A stretch of DNA of 64,000 bases from JACDBE01 sp963714055 (GTDB taxonomy: Bacteria; Actinomycetota; Acidimicrobiia; Spongiisociales; UBA5794): contig OY970227.1 in NCBI GenBank assembly GCA_963714055.1, forward strand, positions 3,100,001-3,164,000, read 5' to 3'. The notes under the pieces are model-generated. The model searched no databases. It was not told where the DNA came from and was given only the letters and a program-made list of their open reading frames with translations. A program made the position numbers and the translations under genes. Below, piece after piece: positions 19,465 through 29,000 of this stretch. How positions within the stretch are numbered: the stretch's first letter is position 1; every line of letters begins with the position of its first letter.

Positions 19465-20139
19465 TCAGGCCCGGCGGCGCCTGATCGCAAGCACGGCGAG
19501 CCCCCCGACCCCGGCTGCGAGACCGAGGGCGGCGATGACCAGCGCCGGCGCCGTCCCGGTGCCCCCCGATTCAGCCTCCGGGGCGGCGGCGGTGCCGGTC
19601 GACGATGTAGTGGAGGTTGTTGTCGGCCCGCCCGTCGAGCCCGTCGGGCCACCCACGGGCGACGACCCCTCCTCAGGGAGGGCGCCGGCTCCGAACGACC
19701 GGGGTACTCCGGCGGCATCGACCGCCCGGGTGCCACCGCAGAGATTCGCGTGGAGCTCGCCTTCGACACCCTGCTCGACCCAGTCCCCATCGTCGGTGTG
19801 GGCGAAGACGATGAACGGGCCGGGGCCGGAGATCTCGAGCCCGCAGCTCGCTCCGTCCCTCGCCGTGACCACGGACTGCTCGTCGAAGGCGGTGCCCTTG
19901 TACACGCGGTCGACGGCGAAGATGTAGCGCTCGGGGTCTCCCGAGCTGGTGATCTCAGCCGGAGGCGGGGGGAGGACCTCGACCAGCTCGCCGGTGAACA
20001 CCACCTGGGCAGCGTCGAAGGCCTCCGCTTCGGTGATCACGGCGCACGAGCAGGCGACGGCAGGTCCCGCAGGGGCGAGCGCGCCGACGACCGCCAGCGG
20101 GGCGATGATCATGGCGAGGCGGGACAGTCGGCGGAGCAT
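19465..20139 (-). CDS. Secreted NTR/TIMP-like domain protein with C-terminal membrane anchor
   Basis: 224 residues. The signal peptide (about 1-29) ends before CSC, the CSC start typical of netrin/TIMP-like domains in bacterial secreted proteins. Next come AFDAAQVVFTGELVEV, FAVDRVYKG, ASCGLEI and ANLCGGT, the expected disulfide cysteines. A Ser/Thr/Gly-rich linker (150-190) leads to a hydrophobic helix (about 195-217) and a final RRRRA tail that would hold it on the outer face of the membrane. GGAG is 5 bases before ATG. Its role is unknown; it may inhibit proteases or bind partners at the surface. Confidence 0.65.
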   Translation of the reverse strand: MLRRLSRLAMIIAPLAVVGALAPAGPAVACSCAVITEAEAFDAAQVVFTGELVEVLPPPPAEITSSGDPERYIFAVDRVYKGTAFDEQSVVTARDGASCGLEISGPGPFIVFAHTDDGDWVEQGVEGELHANLCGGTRAVDAAGVPRSFGAGALPEEGSSPVGGPTGSTGGPTTTSTTSSTGTAAAPEAESGGTGTAPALVIAALGLAAGVGGLAVLAIRRRRA

Positions 20140-20238
20140 GGATGCTTTCTCCAGTCGGTCTCGCCATCCGACGCTGCCCAACGCCTGCGGGTTCCCGGCA
20201 TCGCCGGCACGCTCGGCTGGAGGTAGGGTCAACGGACC

Positions 20239-21258
20239 ATGGCCGAGAAGCACGGCGAGCCGATCGAGCTGGTGGTGGCCGGGCAGACGCTGTCGGTCAC
20301 CAGCCCCGAGAAGGTGATGTTCCCCGAGCACGGCGACACCAAGGCCGACCTGGTGCGCTACTACGTGGCGGTGGGCGATCCGATGATGCGCGCCGTGCGC
20401 GACCGGCCGACACTGCTGCAACGCTGGCCCAACGGGGTGGGCGGCCAGTCGTTCTTCCAGAAGCGGATCCCGGACTCGGCGCCGCAGTGGCTGCACACCA
20501 CCACCGTCTCCACCCCGAACGGGACGACCTCGCGGGCGATCGTCATGGCCGACCTGGCCCACGTCGTCTGGGCGGCGAACCAGGGGTGCCTGGGTTTCCA
20601 CCCCTGGCCCTACCGGGCGGACAACCCCGACGAGACCGACGAGCTGCGCATCGACCTCGACCCGTCACCCGGGGTCATCTTCGACATGGTCCGCGAGGCT
20701 GCCGCCCTGGTGCGTGACTTCCTGCTCGAGGAGGGGATCCGCAGCTTCCCCAAGACCACCGGAAACCGCGGGCTGCACCTCTACGTGAGGGTCGAGCCCG
20801 GCTGGGACTCGTTCGGGGTGCGCCAGGCGGCGGTCTCCGTCGCCCGGGAGATGGAGCGGCGTCATCCCGAGCTGATCACCGGAGCGTGGTGGAAGGAGGA
20901 GCGCGGGACCCGCGTCTTCATCGACTTCAACCAGAACGCCCCGCACAAGACGGTCTTCGGGGCGTGGTGCGTGCGCGCCCGGGCGGGTGCCCAGGTGTCG
21001 ACCCCGTTCCGCTGGGACGAGCTCGGAGCCATCCACCCCGACGACTTCACCCTGCGTAACGTCCCGGCGCGGGTCGAGGCCGACGGCGACCCGTGGGCCG
21101 AGATCGACGACCAGCCGCAATCGATCGCACCCCTCGTCGATCGCTACCGGGCAGACCTGGCCGCCGGCATCCCAGACGCCCCCTGGCCGCCGGTCTACCC
21201 GAAGATGCCCGACGAGGCCCCCCGGGTCGCTCCCAGCCGGGCCAAGAAGCCGACCTGA
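20239..21258 (+). CDS. LigD-type DNA primase-polymerase (AEP), stand-alone
   Basis: 339 residues matching the polymerase domain of bacterial NHEJ ligase LigD. SPEKVMFPEHGDTKADLVRYY begins the fold, with catalytic DLDPSPG (about 139), KTTGNRGLHLYV, and VFIDFNQNAPHKTVFGAWCVRARAGA near the end. No ligase or nuclease domain follows and no ku gene is in the window, so it is a single-domain PolDom of the kind found in actinobacteria. A TAGGGT box lies just before the ATG, giving a very short leader. Likely adds nucleotides during end joining. Confidence 0.9.
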   Translation: MAEKHGEPIELVVAGQTLSVTSPEKVMFPEHGDTKADLVRYYVAVGDPMMRAVRDRPTLLQRWPNGVGGQSFFQKRIPDSAPQWLHTTTVSTPNGTTSRAIVMADLAHVVWAANQGCLGFHPWPYRADNPDETDELRIDLDPSPGVIFDMVREAAALVRDFLLEEGIRSFPKTTGNRGLHLYVRVEPGWDSFGVRQAAVSVAREMERRHPELITGAWWKEERGTRVFIDFNQNAPHKTVFGAWCVRARAGAQVSTPFRWDELGAIHPDDFTLRNVPARVEADGDPWAEIDDQPQSIAPLVDRYRADLAAGIPDAPWPPVYPKMPDEAPRVAPSRAKKPT

Positions 21259-21315
21259 TTCGCCCGATCCGGAAGAGACAACGGGGCCCGCGAAGTCGGT
21301 TTGGCACGGATACGG

Positions 21316-21346
21316 CCCGCGATGGGGTAGGGGCCCCATCTGCGGG
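21316..21346. terminator. Strong hairpin between convergent genes
   Basis: CCCGC-GATGGGG, loop, CCCCATC-t-GCGGG forms a 12-pair stem with one bulge between the convergent polymerase and kynureninase genes. There is no T run, as is common in high-GC actinobacteria. Could stop transcription from both sides. Confidence 0.5.
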
Positions 21347-21426
21347 AGGAGGGTCGACCGAGTGTCGTAGGTCGGCTGCTTGACACCTGTCACGTTGACT
21401 GAACCCACGAGGTCGGCCCGGGCATT

Positions 21427-22741
21427 TCACGTGACCGCGGGGCGCTCCGGTTCGACGAGATGCTTCCCCGATTCGACGATCTCGATCATGGCCTCGACGG
21501 CGCGGTCGACGTCGGCGAAGGTGTTGTACAGCGGGGCGATCCCGAAGCGTATGGCGTCGGGGGGTCGGAAGTCGGGCACCACGCCGTGATCGGCGATCAG
21601 GGCGAGGTCGATGGCCAACGCCTGGGGATGGCCGAGCGAGACATGTGATCCGCGCCGCTCCGGGTCCTCGGGCGTCGCCAGGGTGAAGCCGAGCGGTGCC
21701 AGGTCGGCACGCCACCGTTCGATCAGATACCCGGTGAGCGCCAGCGAGGCCGCCCGCAGCGTCTCCATCCCCGCCTCGGCCAGCATCGTCACCCCGGGCT
21801 CGATCAGCGCCAGCGACACGACCGGGGCGGTGCCGGTGAGGAAGCGGCGGATCCCGCCGGTCGGCCGGTAGCGACGGTCGAACCCGAACGGGTCGGCGTG
21901 GCTCCACCACCCGGCGATCGGGTCGGCAAGGTCGTCTTGGAGGTCGGTGCGCACGTACAGGAACGCCGGCGAGCCAGGCCCGCCGTTGAGGTACTTGTAC
22001 GTGCAGCCGACGGCGAGGTCGGCATCCGGCTCCGGTCAGGTCGATCGGCACCGAGCCGGCGGCGTGGCTCAGGTCCCACAGCACCATCGCCCCGGTCTCG
22101 TGGGCGGCGACGGTGATCGCCTCCAGGTCGTAGCGGTAGCCACTGGCGTAGGTGACCGCCGACAGGCTGACCAGGGCGACGTCGTCGCCGAGCCGGTCGA
22201 CGATGGCGTCCACCGGGCCGTGGATCCCGTCCGGCGACCCGATGACCTCGACCCGGTGGTCGCCGTCGCCGCGACGGGCAGCCGCCTCCAGCACGTACCA
22301 GTCGGAGGGGAAGTTGAGGTCGTCGGTGAGCACTACCGGTCGTTCTGCCTGGCGGTCCAGCGCCGCCACCGCCAGCTTGAACAGGTTGACCGACGTGCTG
22401 TCGGCGACGGCCACCTCGCCGGGCCGGGCGCCGATGATCGGGGCGATGGCGTCTCCGATCCGGAGCGGAAGCTCCCACCAGCCCTCGTTCCACGATCGGA
22501 TCAGCCGATCTCCCCACTCGCCGGCGACGACTGCTCCGGCCCGATCGACGGTCGCCGTCGGGAGACGGCCCAGCGAGTTGCCGTCGAGGTAGACCAGATC
22601 GGGATCGGGGAAGGCGAACCGCTGCCGGAAGTCGCGCAGCGGATCGGCGGACGTCTTCCGGGGCGGGTTGGGACGCGGGTCACGGCGGCGGAGGGTAGCG
22701 ACGAGGCCCGACCGGGAGCGGTCAGTCCTCCAGCCAGACAT
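21427..22741 (-). CDS. kynU: Kynureninase, frameshifted
   Basis: PLP enzyme that cleaves kynurenine to anthranilate and alanine. The first part reads FAFPDPDLVYLDGNSLGRLP, ADSTSVNLFKLAVA, LWDLSHAAGSVPIDLTGAG. Then one extra base near 22024 shifts the frame. In the next frame it continues ADLAVGCTYKYLNGGPGSPAF (with the PLP lysine) through to YNTFADVDRAVEA and stops at 21427. Corrected length is about 437 residues, normal for KynU. The start at ATG 22741 overlaps the PPOX gene by 20 bases; no good ribosome site is seen. Either an assembly error or a decaying gene. Confidence 0.85.
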
Positions 22742-23229
22742 CGTCGTAGTCGGTCGCCAGCTCCCGCTGCGTCTCGGCGTGCAGCACCGACCCCGTCCAC
22801 GACCGCGTGCGGGTGGGGGAGACCTCGACCGCCACGTCGTCGAACCGGTCCCATGCCCGGCCGAGGTCTTCGAGCGCCTCGGGCTTGACGTACTTGGCGC
22901 GCAGGCGGCGCTTCGCCACCGCCGCCTCGTCGCCGGTCAGCAAGCGGGCCATACCCTCGATCGACGTCATCAGGTGGCGACCGGTCGTGGCCGTGCCCTG
23001 CACCAGGATCGACACCCGACCGTCCCGGGACAGGTTTCTCGACCTTCTTGGTGACCGATGACGTCTCGAACCAGATCTGGCCCTGGTCGTGCAGGAAGAT
23101 CACGTAGCTGAGGTGGATCGAGCCGTCCGGGTTGAGCGTGCCGACGGCGGCGCTGGTCCGCTTCGCCAACACGGTGTCGACCTCGTCGGTGGTGGGATGG
23201 TCGCGGTAGACGTCGAGGGCATCGGCCAT
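22722..23229 (-). CDS. PPOX (pyridoxamine phosphate oxidase-like) protein, frameshifted
   Basis: Split-barrel flavin or F420-binding protein. VLAKRTSAAVGTLNPDGSIH, YVIFLHDQGQIWFETS and VTKKVE lie in one frame; after an extra A near 23033 the protein continues NLSRDGRVSILVQGTATTGRH to KYVKPEALEDLG and DDVWLED. Corrected length is 168 residues, usual for the family. GGGAGG precedes ATG by 3 bases, with a TAGGGT -10 box further up whose complement abuts the -10 box of the divergent gene. Upstream of kynureninase on the same strand with overlap, so probably one operon. Confidence 0.8.
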
Positions 23230-23281
23230 GGTCCTCCCGGGGCCGGGATCTGCCTTCGACCCTATCCCGTAGGCTCGGATG

Positions 23282-24262
23282 GTGCCTGACGCCGATGTCC
23301 GCCGATTGATCGAGACCAGCGACCTCGACGGGCTGGTGAAGGCGATCGGGCGTATGGTCGCTGCCGGGGACTGGCAGGGCATCGACGAGCTCATCCTCCG
23401 CTGCGACGAGGCGGTGGAGCGGGGTAAGCAGGTCTGGGGGGCGCGGGAGTACGCCGAGTACCGCATCGCCCTCGACGCCCCTGCGGAGCGCGCCGCCAGG
23501 GTGCTCCACATCGGTGCCGGCCGCTTCGCCCCCGGTCCACTGTGGGAGGTGACCGCTTCAACGCACACCTGGGGAGAGCTGAGCGGGCACATCGACTCGA
23601 CCACCATCGCCGTTTCGGTCTACCAGGAGCGGGCGCTGCGCGGCGAGCGGATCCCCGACGAGGACCAGCTGGCCGGAATCGCCGAGGTGCCGCTCTACCC
23701 GACGTCGTGGGAGCCGAACTACCTGCTGGCCACCTACCGGCCGGACGGTGTCGACGTCCCCGGGCCCGAGCTCGGTGACCTCGCCTGGGTCGATCTCGGC
23801 GACCCGGTCAAGCCCGTGGACGAGCCGGAGGCCTGTGACGCGCTGCTCGACGTGGTCCGTCCCTGGTTGGACGAATCGAGTGGGCGGGGCGAGGCGGTCG
23901 CCGTCGAGGGCGGTGCCCATCAGGCGATCCGAACCCTGGGCCCGCACCGGGTGCGGCTGGTCCCGATCACGCTGGCAACGGCGGTCCAGATGATGGCGTG
24001 GGCGGGGGCGAGTGGGGGCGCCTACGGTCGGCGCCGGGGCACACCAGGAGGCCGGGCCGCCGCCTGGTGGGCGTTGGCGTCCGTGCTCGGACTCGACGAG
24101 GACTGGCCGGTCGACCCCGCCGAGCTCGGGGAAGCGGCAGCCACCTTGCGCTGGTACGGCTGGGACCCGGGCGACCAGGCCGGCGGGTGGGCCTACCACC
24201 TCGCCGTCGAGGACCCCGAGGTCGGCGTTGCCTGGGCGGTCAGCGCGGTGGACGCGGTGTGA
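23282..24262 (+). CDS. Conserved hypothetical protein, unknown
   Basis: I do not recognise a family. 326 residues, acidic, no signal peptide or membrane segment. N-terminal helices (VRRLIETSDLDGLVKAIGRMVAAGDW) are followed by repeated small helical pairs, then a tryptophan-rich C-terminus (GGRAAAWWALASVLGLDEDW, LRWYGWDPGDQAGGWAYHLAVED). Start GTG 23282 is chosen because TAGGCT lies exactly 6 bases before it, the leaderless layout used by neighbours; ATG 23279 is 3 bases upstream. Divergent from the PPOX-kynureninase unit with 52 bases between. Confidence 0.65.
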   Translation: MPDADVRRLIETSDLDGLVKAIGRMVAAGDWQGIDELILRCDEAVERGKQVWGAREYAEYRIALDAPAERAARVLHIGAGRFAPGPLWEVTASTHTWGELSGHIDSTTIAVSVYQERALRGERIPDEDQLAGIAEVPLYPTSWEPNYLLATYRPDGVDVPGPELGDLAWVDLGDPVKPVDEPEACDALLDVVRPWLDESSGRGEAVAVEGGAHQAIRTLGPHRVRLVPITLATAVQMMAWAGASGGAYGRRRGTPGGRAAAWWALASVLGLDEDWPVDPAELGEAAATLRWYGWDPGDQAGGWAYHLAVEDPEVGVAWAVSAVDAV

Positions 24263-24284
24263 TCGGAAGGCCGGGCGGCGAGGC

Positions 24285-25304
24285 TCAGAGGTACGGCGCC
24301 ACTTCGGTGATCAGACGATCCATGAGCTCCGCCTGGCGGGGGGCGGGGAACGTCGGAAAGTGCGACCGAGCCACGAACTCGACCGGGGTACCGGCCTGAC
24401 GCCGGAGATCGAGGAGCTGTTCGACGATCCGCTCGGGAGTGTCGACCAGGAACGACCGGGCTCGGAGCCTCGCCTCCAGGTCGCCCGGCGGCGGCGGAGG
24501 CGGGGGAGGGGGACCGGACCGTGTGGACGACGCCTCCATGTCGCCGTACTTCCACATCATCGTCCACACGGCGTCGGCCACTTCGGCCCAACCGTCGTCC
24601 GGGTCGTCGCAGGGGTACATCACCGAGTAGTGGATCCACCGGAAGCTCGACGGATCGCGGTCCATCGTCTCCATCTCGTCGAGCACCCATCCGACCTGCT
24701 CAGGGAAGGCGGCCGGGGCGACGTTGGCGAACAACCCGTCGGCGAGCCGTGCCGCCCGGCGCACCGCCGGTTCTGCGCTCCCGCCGATGACGATCGGGAT
24801 GGGACGCGGCGGCGTCGGTCGCACCGCCAGCTCGGGGAAGTCGTACACGACGCCCTGGTGATGGAACGGCTCGCCGCTCCAGGCCCGGGGGAGCAGGTCG
24901 AGGATCTCCTCCATCGCCCGTCCCCGCAGCCGTTGCTCGATGCCGAGGGCGGCGAACTCGACCGCGCTCCAGCCGAGCCCGAGCCCGAGCACCAGCCTGC
25001 CCCCGCTGAGGAGCTGGACGGTGGCGGCGTCCTCGGCCAGACGTAGCGGGTGGTGCAGCGGGGCCAGCAGCACCCCGGTCCCGATTTCGATGGTGCTGGT
25101 GCGGGCCGCCATGGCGGCGCTGGTCACCAGCAGGGACGGCATGTAGCCGTCGTCGACGAAGTGGTGCTCGGTGGTCCACACCGAGGAGAAGCCGAGTCTT
25201 TCGGCGAGCTCGGTCTCGTCGAGCAGGCGGGCGTAGGCGTCCGACCAGTCCGAATGGTCGCCAGGTCGGAGCTGGGCGGACAGCAGGCCGTACCCGAGGC
25301 TCAT
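24285..25304 (-). CDS. LLM-class (luciferase-like, F420-type) oxidoreductase
   Basis: 339 residues. Luciferase-like TIM barrel: FSSVWTTEHHFVDDGYMPS, IEIGTGVLLAPLHHPLRLAEDAATVQLLSGGRLVLGLGLGW and IPIVIGGSAEPAVRRAARLADG are the family signatures. In actinobacteria these enzymes usually use F420 or FMN. An unusual run of nine prolines (about residue 260) interrupts a surface loop and is encoded by a G-rich tract at 24488-24515 on the plus strand. Convergent with the hypothetical gene before it. Confidence 0.85.
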   Translation of the reverse strand: MSLGYGLLSAQLRPGDHSDWSDAYARLLDETELAERLGFSSVWTTEHHFVDDGYMPSLLVTSAAMAARTSTIEIGTGVLLAPLHHPLRLAEDAATVQLLSGGRLVLGLGLGWSAVEFAALGIEQRLRGRAMEEILDLLPRAWSGEPFHHQGVVYDFPELAVRPTPPRPIPIVIGGSAEPAVRRAARLADGLFANVAPAAFPEQVGWVLDEMETMDRDPSSFRWIHYSVMYPCDDPDDGWAEVADAVWTMMWKYGDMEASSTRSGPPPPPPPPPGDLEARLRARSFLVDTPERIVEQLLDLRRQAGTPVEFVARSHFPTFPAPRQAELMDRLITEVAPYL

Positions 25305-25394
25305 GACGCCGCCGCCATGCGGACCGGGCGGTACCGAGCGTCCGCAGCGACCATGTGATCAGAGCGGACTCACGGTCTCAGACGGTCCTCATCG

Positions 25395-25775
25395 TCAAAC
25401 GGAGAGGTGCTCGCGGGCCATGTCCGGGTCGTTCACGGCGAGGGCGAAGTGCTGCGTGTCGTCGTTGGTCCGCAACAGGTACATGGCATCGATGTTGATG
25501 CCGGTGTCGGCCAGGGACGCGGTCAGGTCGGCGAGGGCGTTGGGCCGGTTGGGCACGACGGTGTCGATCACCCGGTGCTCCTCCCAGTTGATCCCGGCGT
25601 CGTCGAGCACCCGACGGGTGACGGTGTCGTCGTCGGCCACCAGCCGCACCATGCCGAGCTCTCCGTTGGCGAAGGCGGCCAGGGCCTCGATGTGCACCCC
25701 GGCGTCGGCGAGGAGTCTCGCCAGGGTGGCCAGCTGACCGGGGCGGTTGGCCAGGTGCACCGTGAACTCGGTCAT
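25395..25775 (-). CDS. Tandem ACT-domain protein
   Basis: 126 residues with two ACT modules: FTVHLANRPGQLATLARLLADAGVHIEALAAF and VVPNRPNALADLTASLADTGINIDAMYLL. ACT pairs bind amino acids and often act as small regulators. Start at ATG 25775, 6 bases after TATGCT, which indicates a leaderless transcript; a GTG-type start 7 codons upstream is less likely. The ligand cannot be told from sequence. Confidence 0.75.
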   Translation of the reverse strand: MTEFTVHLANRPGQLATLARLLADAGVHIEALAAFANGELGMVRLVADDDTVTRRVLDDAGINWEEHRVIDTVVPNRPNALADLTASLADTGINIDAMYLLRTNDDTQHFALAVNDPDMAREHLSV

Positions 25776-25954
25776 GCTCCGAGCATACGTGGTCACCGGC
25801 CCCCGATGTCGGGAGGGTCACAGGCAACGGAGGGGGGAAACGCCGCGCCGACGGTTCGGGGGCTGAGTATCGAGACGGCGAATGGGCTCGAGCCACATCT
25901 GCGGCGGTCCCCCTCCCCGTCATCCGTGCCGGCCTTCGGCCCGTGCCGATGCCA

Positions 25955-25978
25955 CCCCTCCCCGCGAGCGGGGAGGGG
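25955..25978. repeat. 11-bp perfect inverted repeat upstream of dnaE2
   Basis: CCCCTCCCCGC, a 2-base GA loop, then GCGGGGAGGGG. It lies 14 bases upstream of the LexA box and between divergent genes, so it is not a terminator of either. May be a protein site or simply a hairpin. Confidence 0.5.
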
Positions 25979-25991
25979 AAACAGGCAGATC

Positions 25992-26016
25992 ATATCGAAC
26001 ATACGTTCGATATAGT
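25992..26016 (+). promoter_or_regulatory. LexA (SOS) box overlapping the dnaE2 -10 box
   Basis: ATATCGAAC-ATAC-GTTCGATAT, with 9-base perfect arms, contains the actinobacterial SOS core TCGAAC-N4-GTTCGA. The -10 box TATAGT (26011-26016) overlaps the right arm and is 6 bases before the ATG. LexA binding would block polymerase; DNA damage would release it. Confidence 0.9.
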
Positions 26017-26022
26017 GGGGTC

Positions 26023-29000
26023 ATGGGTCGCTATGCGGAGCTTCACTGCCACACCAACTTCAGCTTCCTCGACGGGGCGTCGCATCCCGAGGAGCTGGTC
26101 GGCCGGGCAGCCGAGCTGGGCCTCGAAGCGCTGGCGATCACCGACCACGACGGGTTCCGTGGTGCGGTCAAGGTGCACCGGGCGGCACGCCAGGTCGGGT
26201 TGCCCGTGGTGTACGGGACCGAGGTGGGGATGCCGCTCCATCCCGACGACACCGGGCGTGGCCAGGGAGAGGTCAACGCCCTTCCCGGCCTGCGTCCCGA
26301 GCCGGACAGCCACGTGGTCGACGCGGCGCGCCCCCGCCGCGGCCGGGTGCGGCGGATGCACGGCGCCAAGCCGTCGGAGAAGGAGCCGGCCCACCACCTG
26401 GTGCTGCTCGCCCCTGACCCCGACGGGTACGCCGCCATCAGCAGGTTCGTGTCGTCCGGGCAGTACCGGGGGAGGAAGGACCGCCCGGTGTACGGCTACG
26501 ACGACCTGGCGGAGGCATCGTCGCAGGGGAGGCTGGTCGCCCTCACCGGGTGTCGCCAGGGGGCGATGCCCTCGGCCGCCGTCCGCGGCGACCTGGCCGG
26601 GGCGATGGCCGCCGCCGCCTCGATGCGGGAGCTGTTCCCCGACCGGCTGTACGTCGAGCTGTGGCATCACGCCATGCCGGAGGACGACCTGCGCAACGAC
26701 GTCATGGCCGAGGCTGCCGCCCGGCTCGGGCTGCCGGTGGTGGCGACCAACAACGTCCACTACGCCGATCCCGGCGACGCCGATCTGGCCGAGGTGCTCG
26801 CCGCCGTCGCCGGCCGCCGGCCGCTCGATGCCGCCGACGGGTTCCGCCCTGCCACCGACCAGCGTCATCTACGCCGCCCCGACGACATGGCGCGCCGATT
26901 CGCCCGCTACCCGGGGGCGGTGGAGACCGCCGCCGAGCTCGGGGCGTCGCTCGCTTTCGACCTCGACCTGCTCACCCCCCGGCTCCCCGACTTCCCCATG
27001 CCGGGCGGCTTCGCCACCGAGGACGCCTTCCTCCGCCACCTGGTGATGGAGGGAGCCCGCACCGTGTACCCGGGCACCGGCACCGGTGGGATCGACCCGC
27101 CGGCGCTGCAGCGGATGGAGCACGAGCTCGGGGTCATCGAGCAACTCGGCTTCGCCGGCTTCTTCCTCGTCGCCTGGGACATCGTCCGCTTCGCCCGGTC
27201 CCGGGACATCTACTGCCAGATCAGGGGATCGGGCGCCGACGCCGCCGTGTGCCGCTGCATCGGGCTCACCCGGGTCGATCCGATCCGCCTCCATCTGCCC
27301 TTCGAGCGGTTCCTCTCCACCGAGCGTGGCCGGCCCCCGGACATCGACATCGACTTCGAGGCGGAGAGGCGCGAGGAGGTCATCCAGTACTGCTACCGAC
27401 GCTACGGCCGGGAGCGGGCGGCGATGGTGTCCAACGTCATCACCTACCGGGCGCGGTCGGTGCTCCAGGACGTTGGCAAGGCGTTCGGGCTCACCGCGGC
27501 GCAGGTGATCGCCCTGACGAAGTACCTCGACACCCGTAGTCCGAAGGGGATCGGCGATCACCTCGATCTCCCCGCCGGGCTCACCACGGACCTGATCGTC
27601 GACGCCTGTGAACGGCTCGACGGTTTCCCCCGCCATCTCGGCATCCACTCCGGGGGGATGGTGGTGGCGCAGCGGCCGCTGTGGGAGGTGGTGCCACTGG
27701 AGTGGGGGAGGATGGAGGACCGGTCGGTGGTGCAGTGGGACAAGGACGACTGCGCCGCCATGGGCATCGTCAAGTTCGACCTGCTCGCCCTCGGGGCGCT
27801 CAACGGGCTCCACATCAGCGTCGACGCCATCCGCCAGGCACACGGAGTCGACATCGACCTGGCGTCCGTCGACCAGGAGCCCGCCGTCTACGACATGCTG
27901 ACCAGGGCGGACACCGTGGGGGTGTTCCAGGTGGAGTCACGGGCGCAGATGGCGACGCTGCCCAAGATGCGCCCCCGAACCTTCTACGACCTTGCCATCG
28001 AGGTGGCGCTGATCCGCCCCGGGCCAATCCAGGGCCACTCGGTGCACCCGTTCCTTCGCCGCCGCAACGGCGAGGAGGCGGTCCGCTACCCCCACCCGTC
28101 GATCGAGCCGATCCTGGTGAAGACGTTGGGGGTGCCGGTCTTCCAGGAGCAGCTCATGGAGATGGCTCGCATCTGCGCCGGGTTCACCCCCGGTCAGACC
28201 GATCGGCTCCGCCAGGCGATGACCCACAAGCGGTCCATCGAGGAGATGGCCAAGCTGTCCGACGAGGTGTTCGAGGGGATGGCCCGCAACGGCATCGTGG
28301 GTGACGCCGCCGACGAGATCTGGGACAAGCTGCAGGGTTTCGCCTCGTTCGGGTTCCCCGAGTCGCACTCGGTCTCCTTCGCCTACATCGTCTACGCCTC
28401 GTCCTGGTTGAAGCTCCACTGGCCGGCAGAGTTCTTCTGCGGGCTGCTCAACGCCCAGCCGATGGGGTTCTACAGCCCCAACTCGCTGGTCCAGGACGCC
28501 GCCCATCACGGGGTGGTGGTGCACGGCCCGGACGTCAACCTCTCCGAATTCGACTGCGCCATCGAGCACTGGGACGCCGACCCGGACGACGTGGTCGAGC
28601 ACCTGGGGATGCGGTGGCGGCGGGGGAGGGGCTCCATCGACGATGCCCCCCGCTCGGCGGTGGCGCTACGGATCGGGTTGCGCTACGTGCGCAACCTCGG
28701 TGAGGCGGAGATCGCCCGGATCGAGGTCGCCCGTGTCACCGGGGGCGGGTTCCGATCGGTGGAGGACCTGGCTCACCGCACCGGGCTTCCCGTGGACGCC
28801 TACGAGGCGCTGGCGGCGTCGGGAGCGTTGGGCTCGCTCGGGGTGGAGCGGCGGGAGGGCATCTGGTCGGCGGGGCCGATGGCGGCGATGGGCCCTGGCC
28901 GGCTGCCGCTGGCCACCGGCAGCGACCCCCCGCCGCTGTCCCCGATGACCCCGGTGGAAGACGTCCAGGCCGACCTGTGGTCGACCGGGATCTCGGTCAC

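Noticed and set aside
24488..24515. G-rich tract as a regulatory G-quadruplex
   Set aside because: It lies inside a coding region and is explained by the proline codons; no regulatory position.
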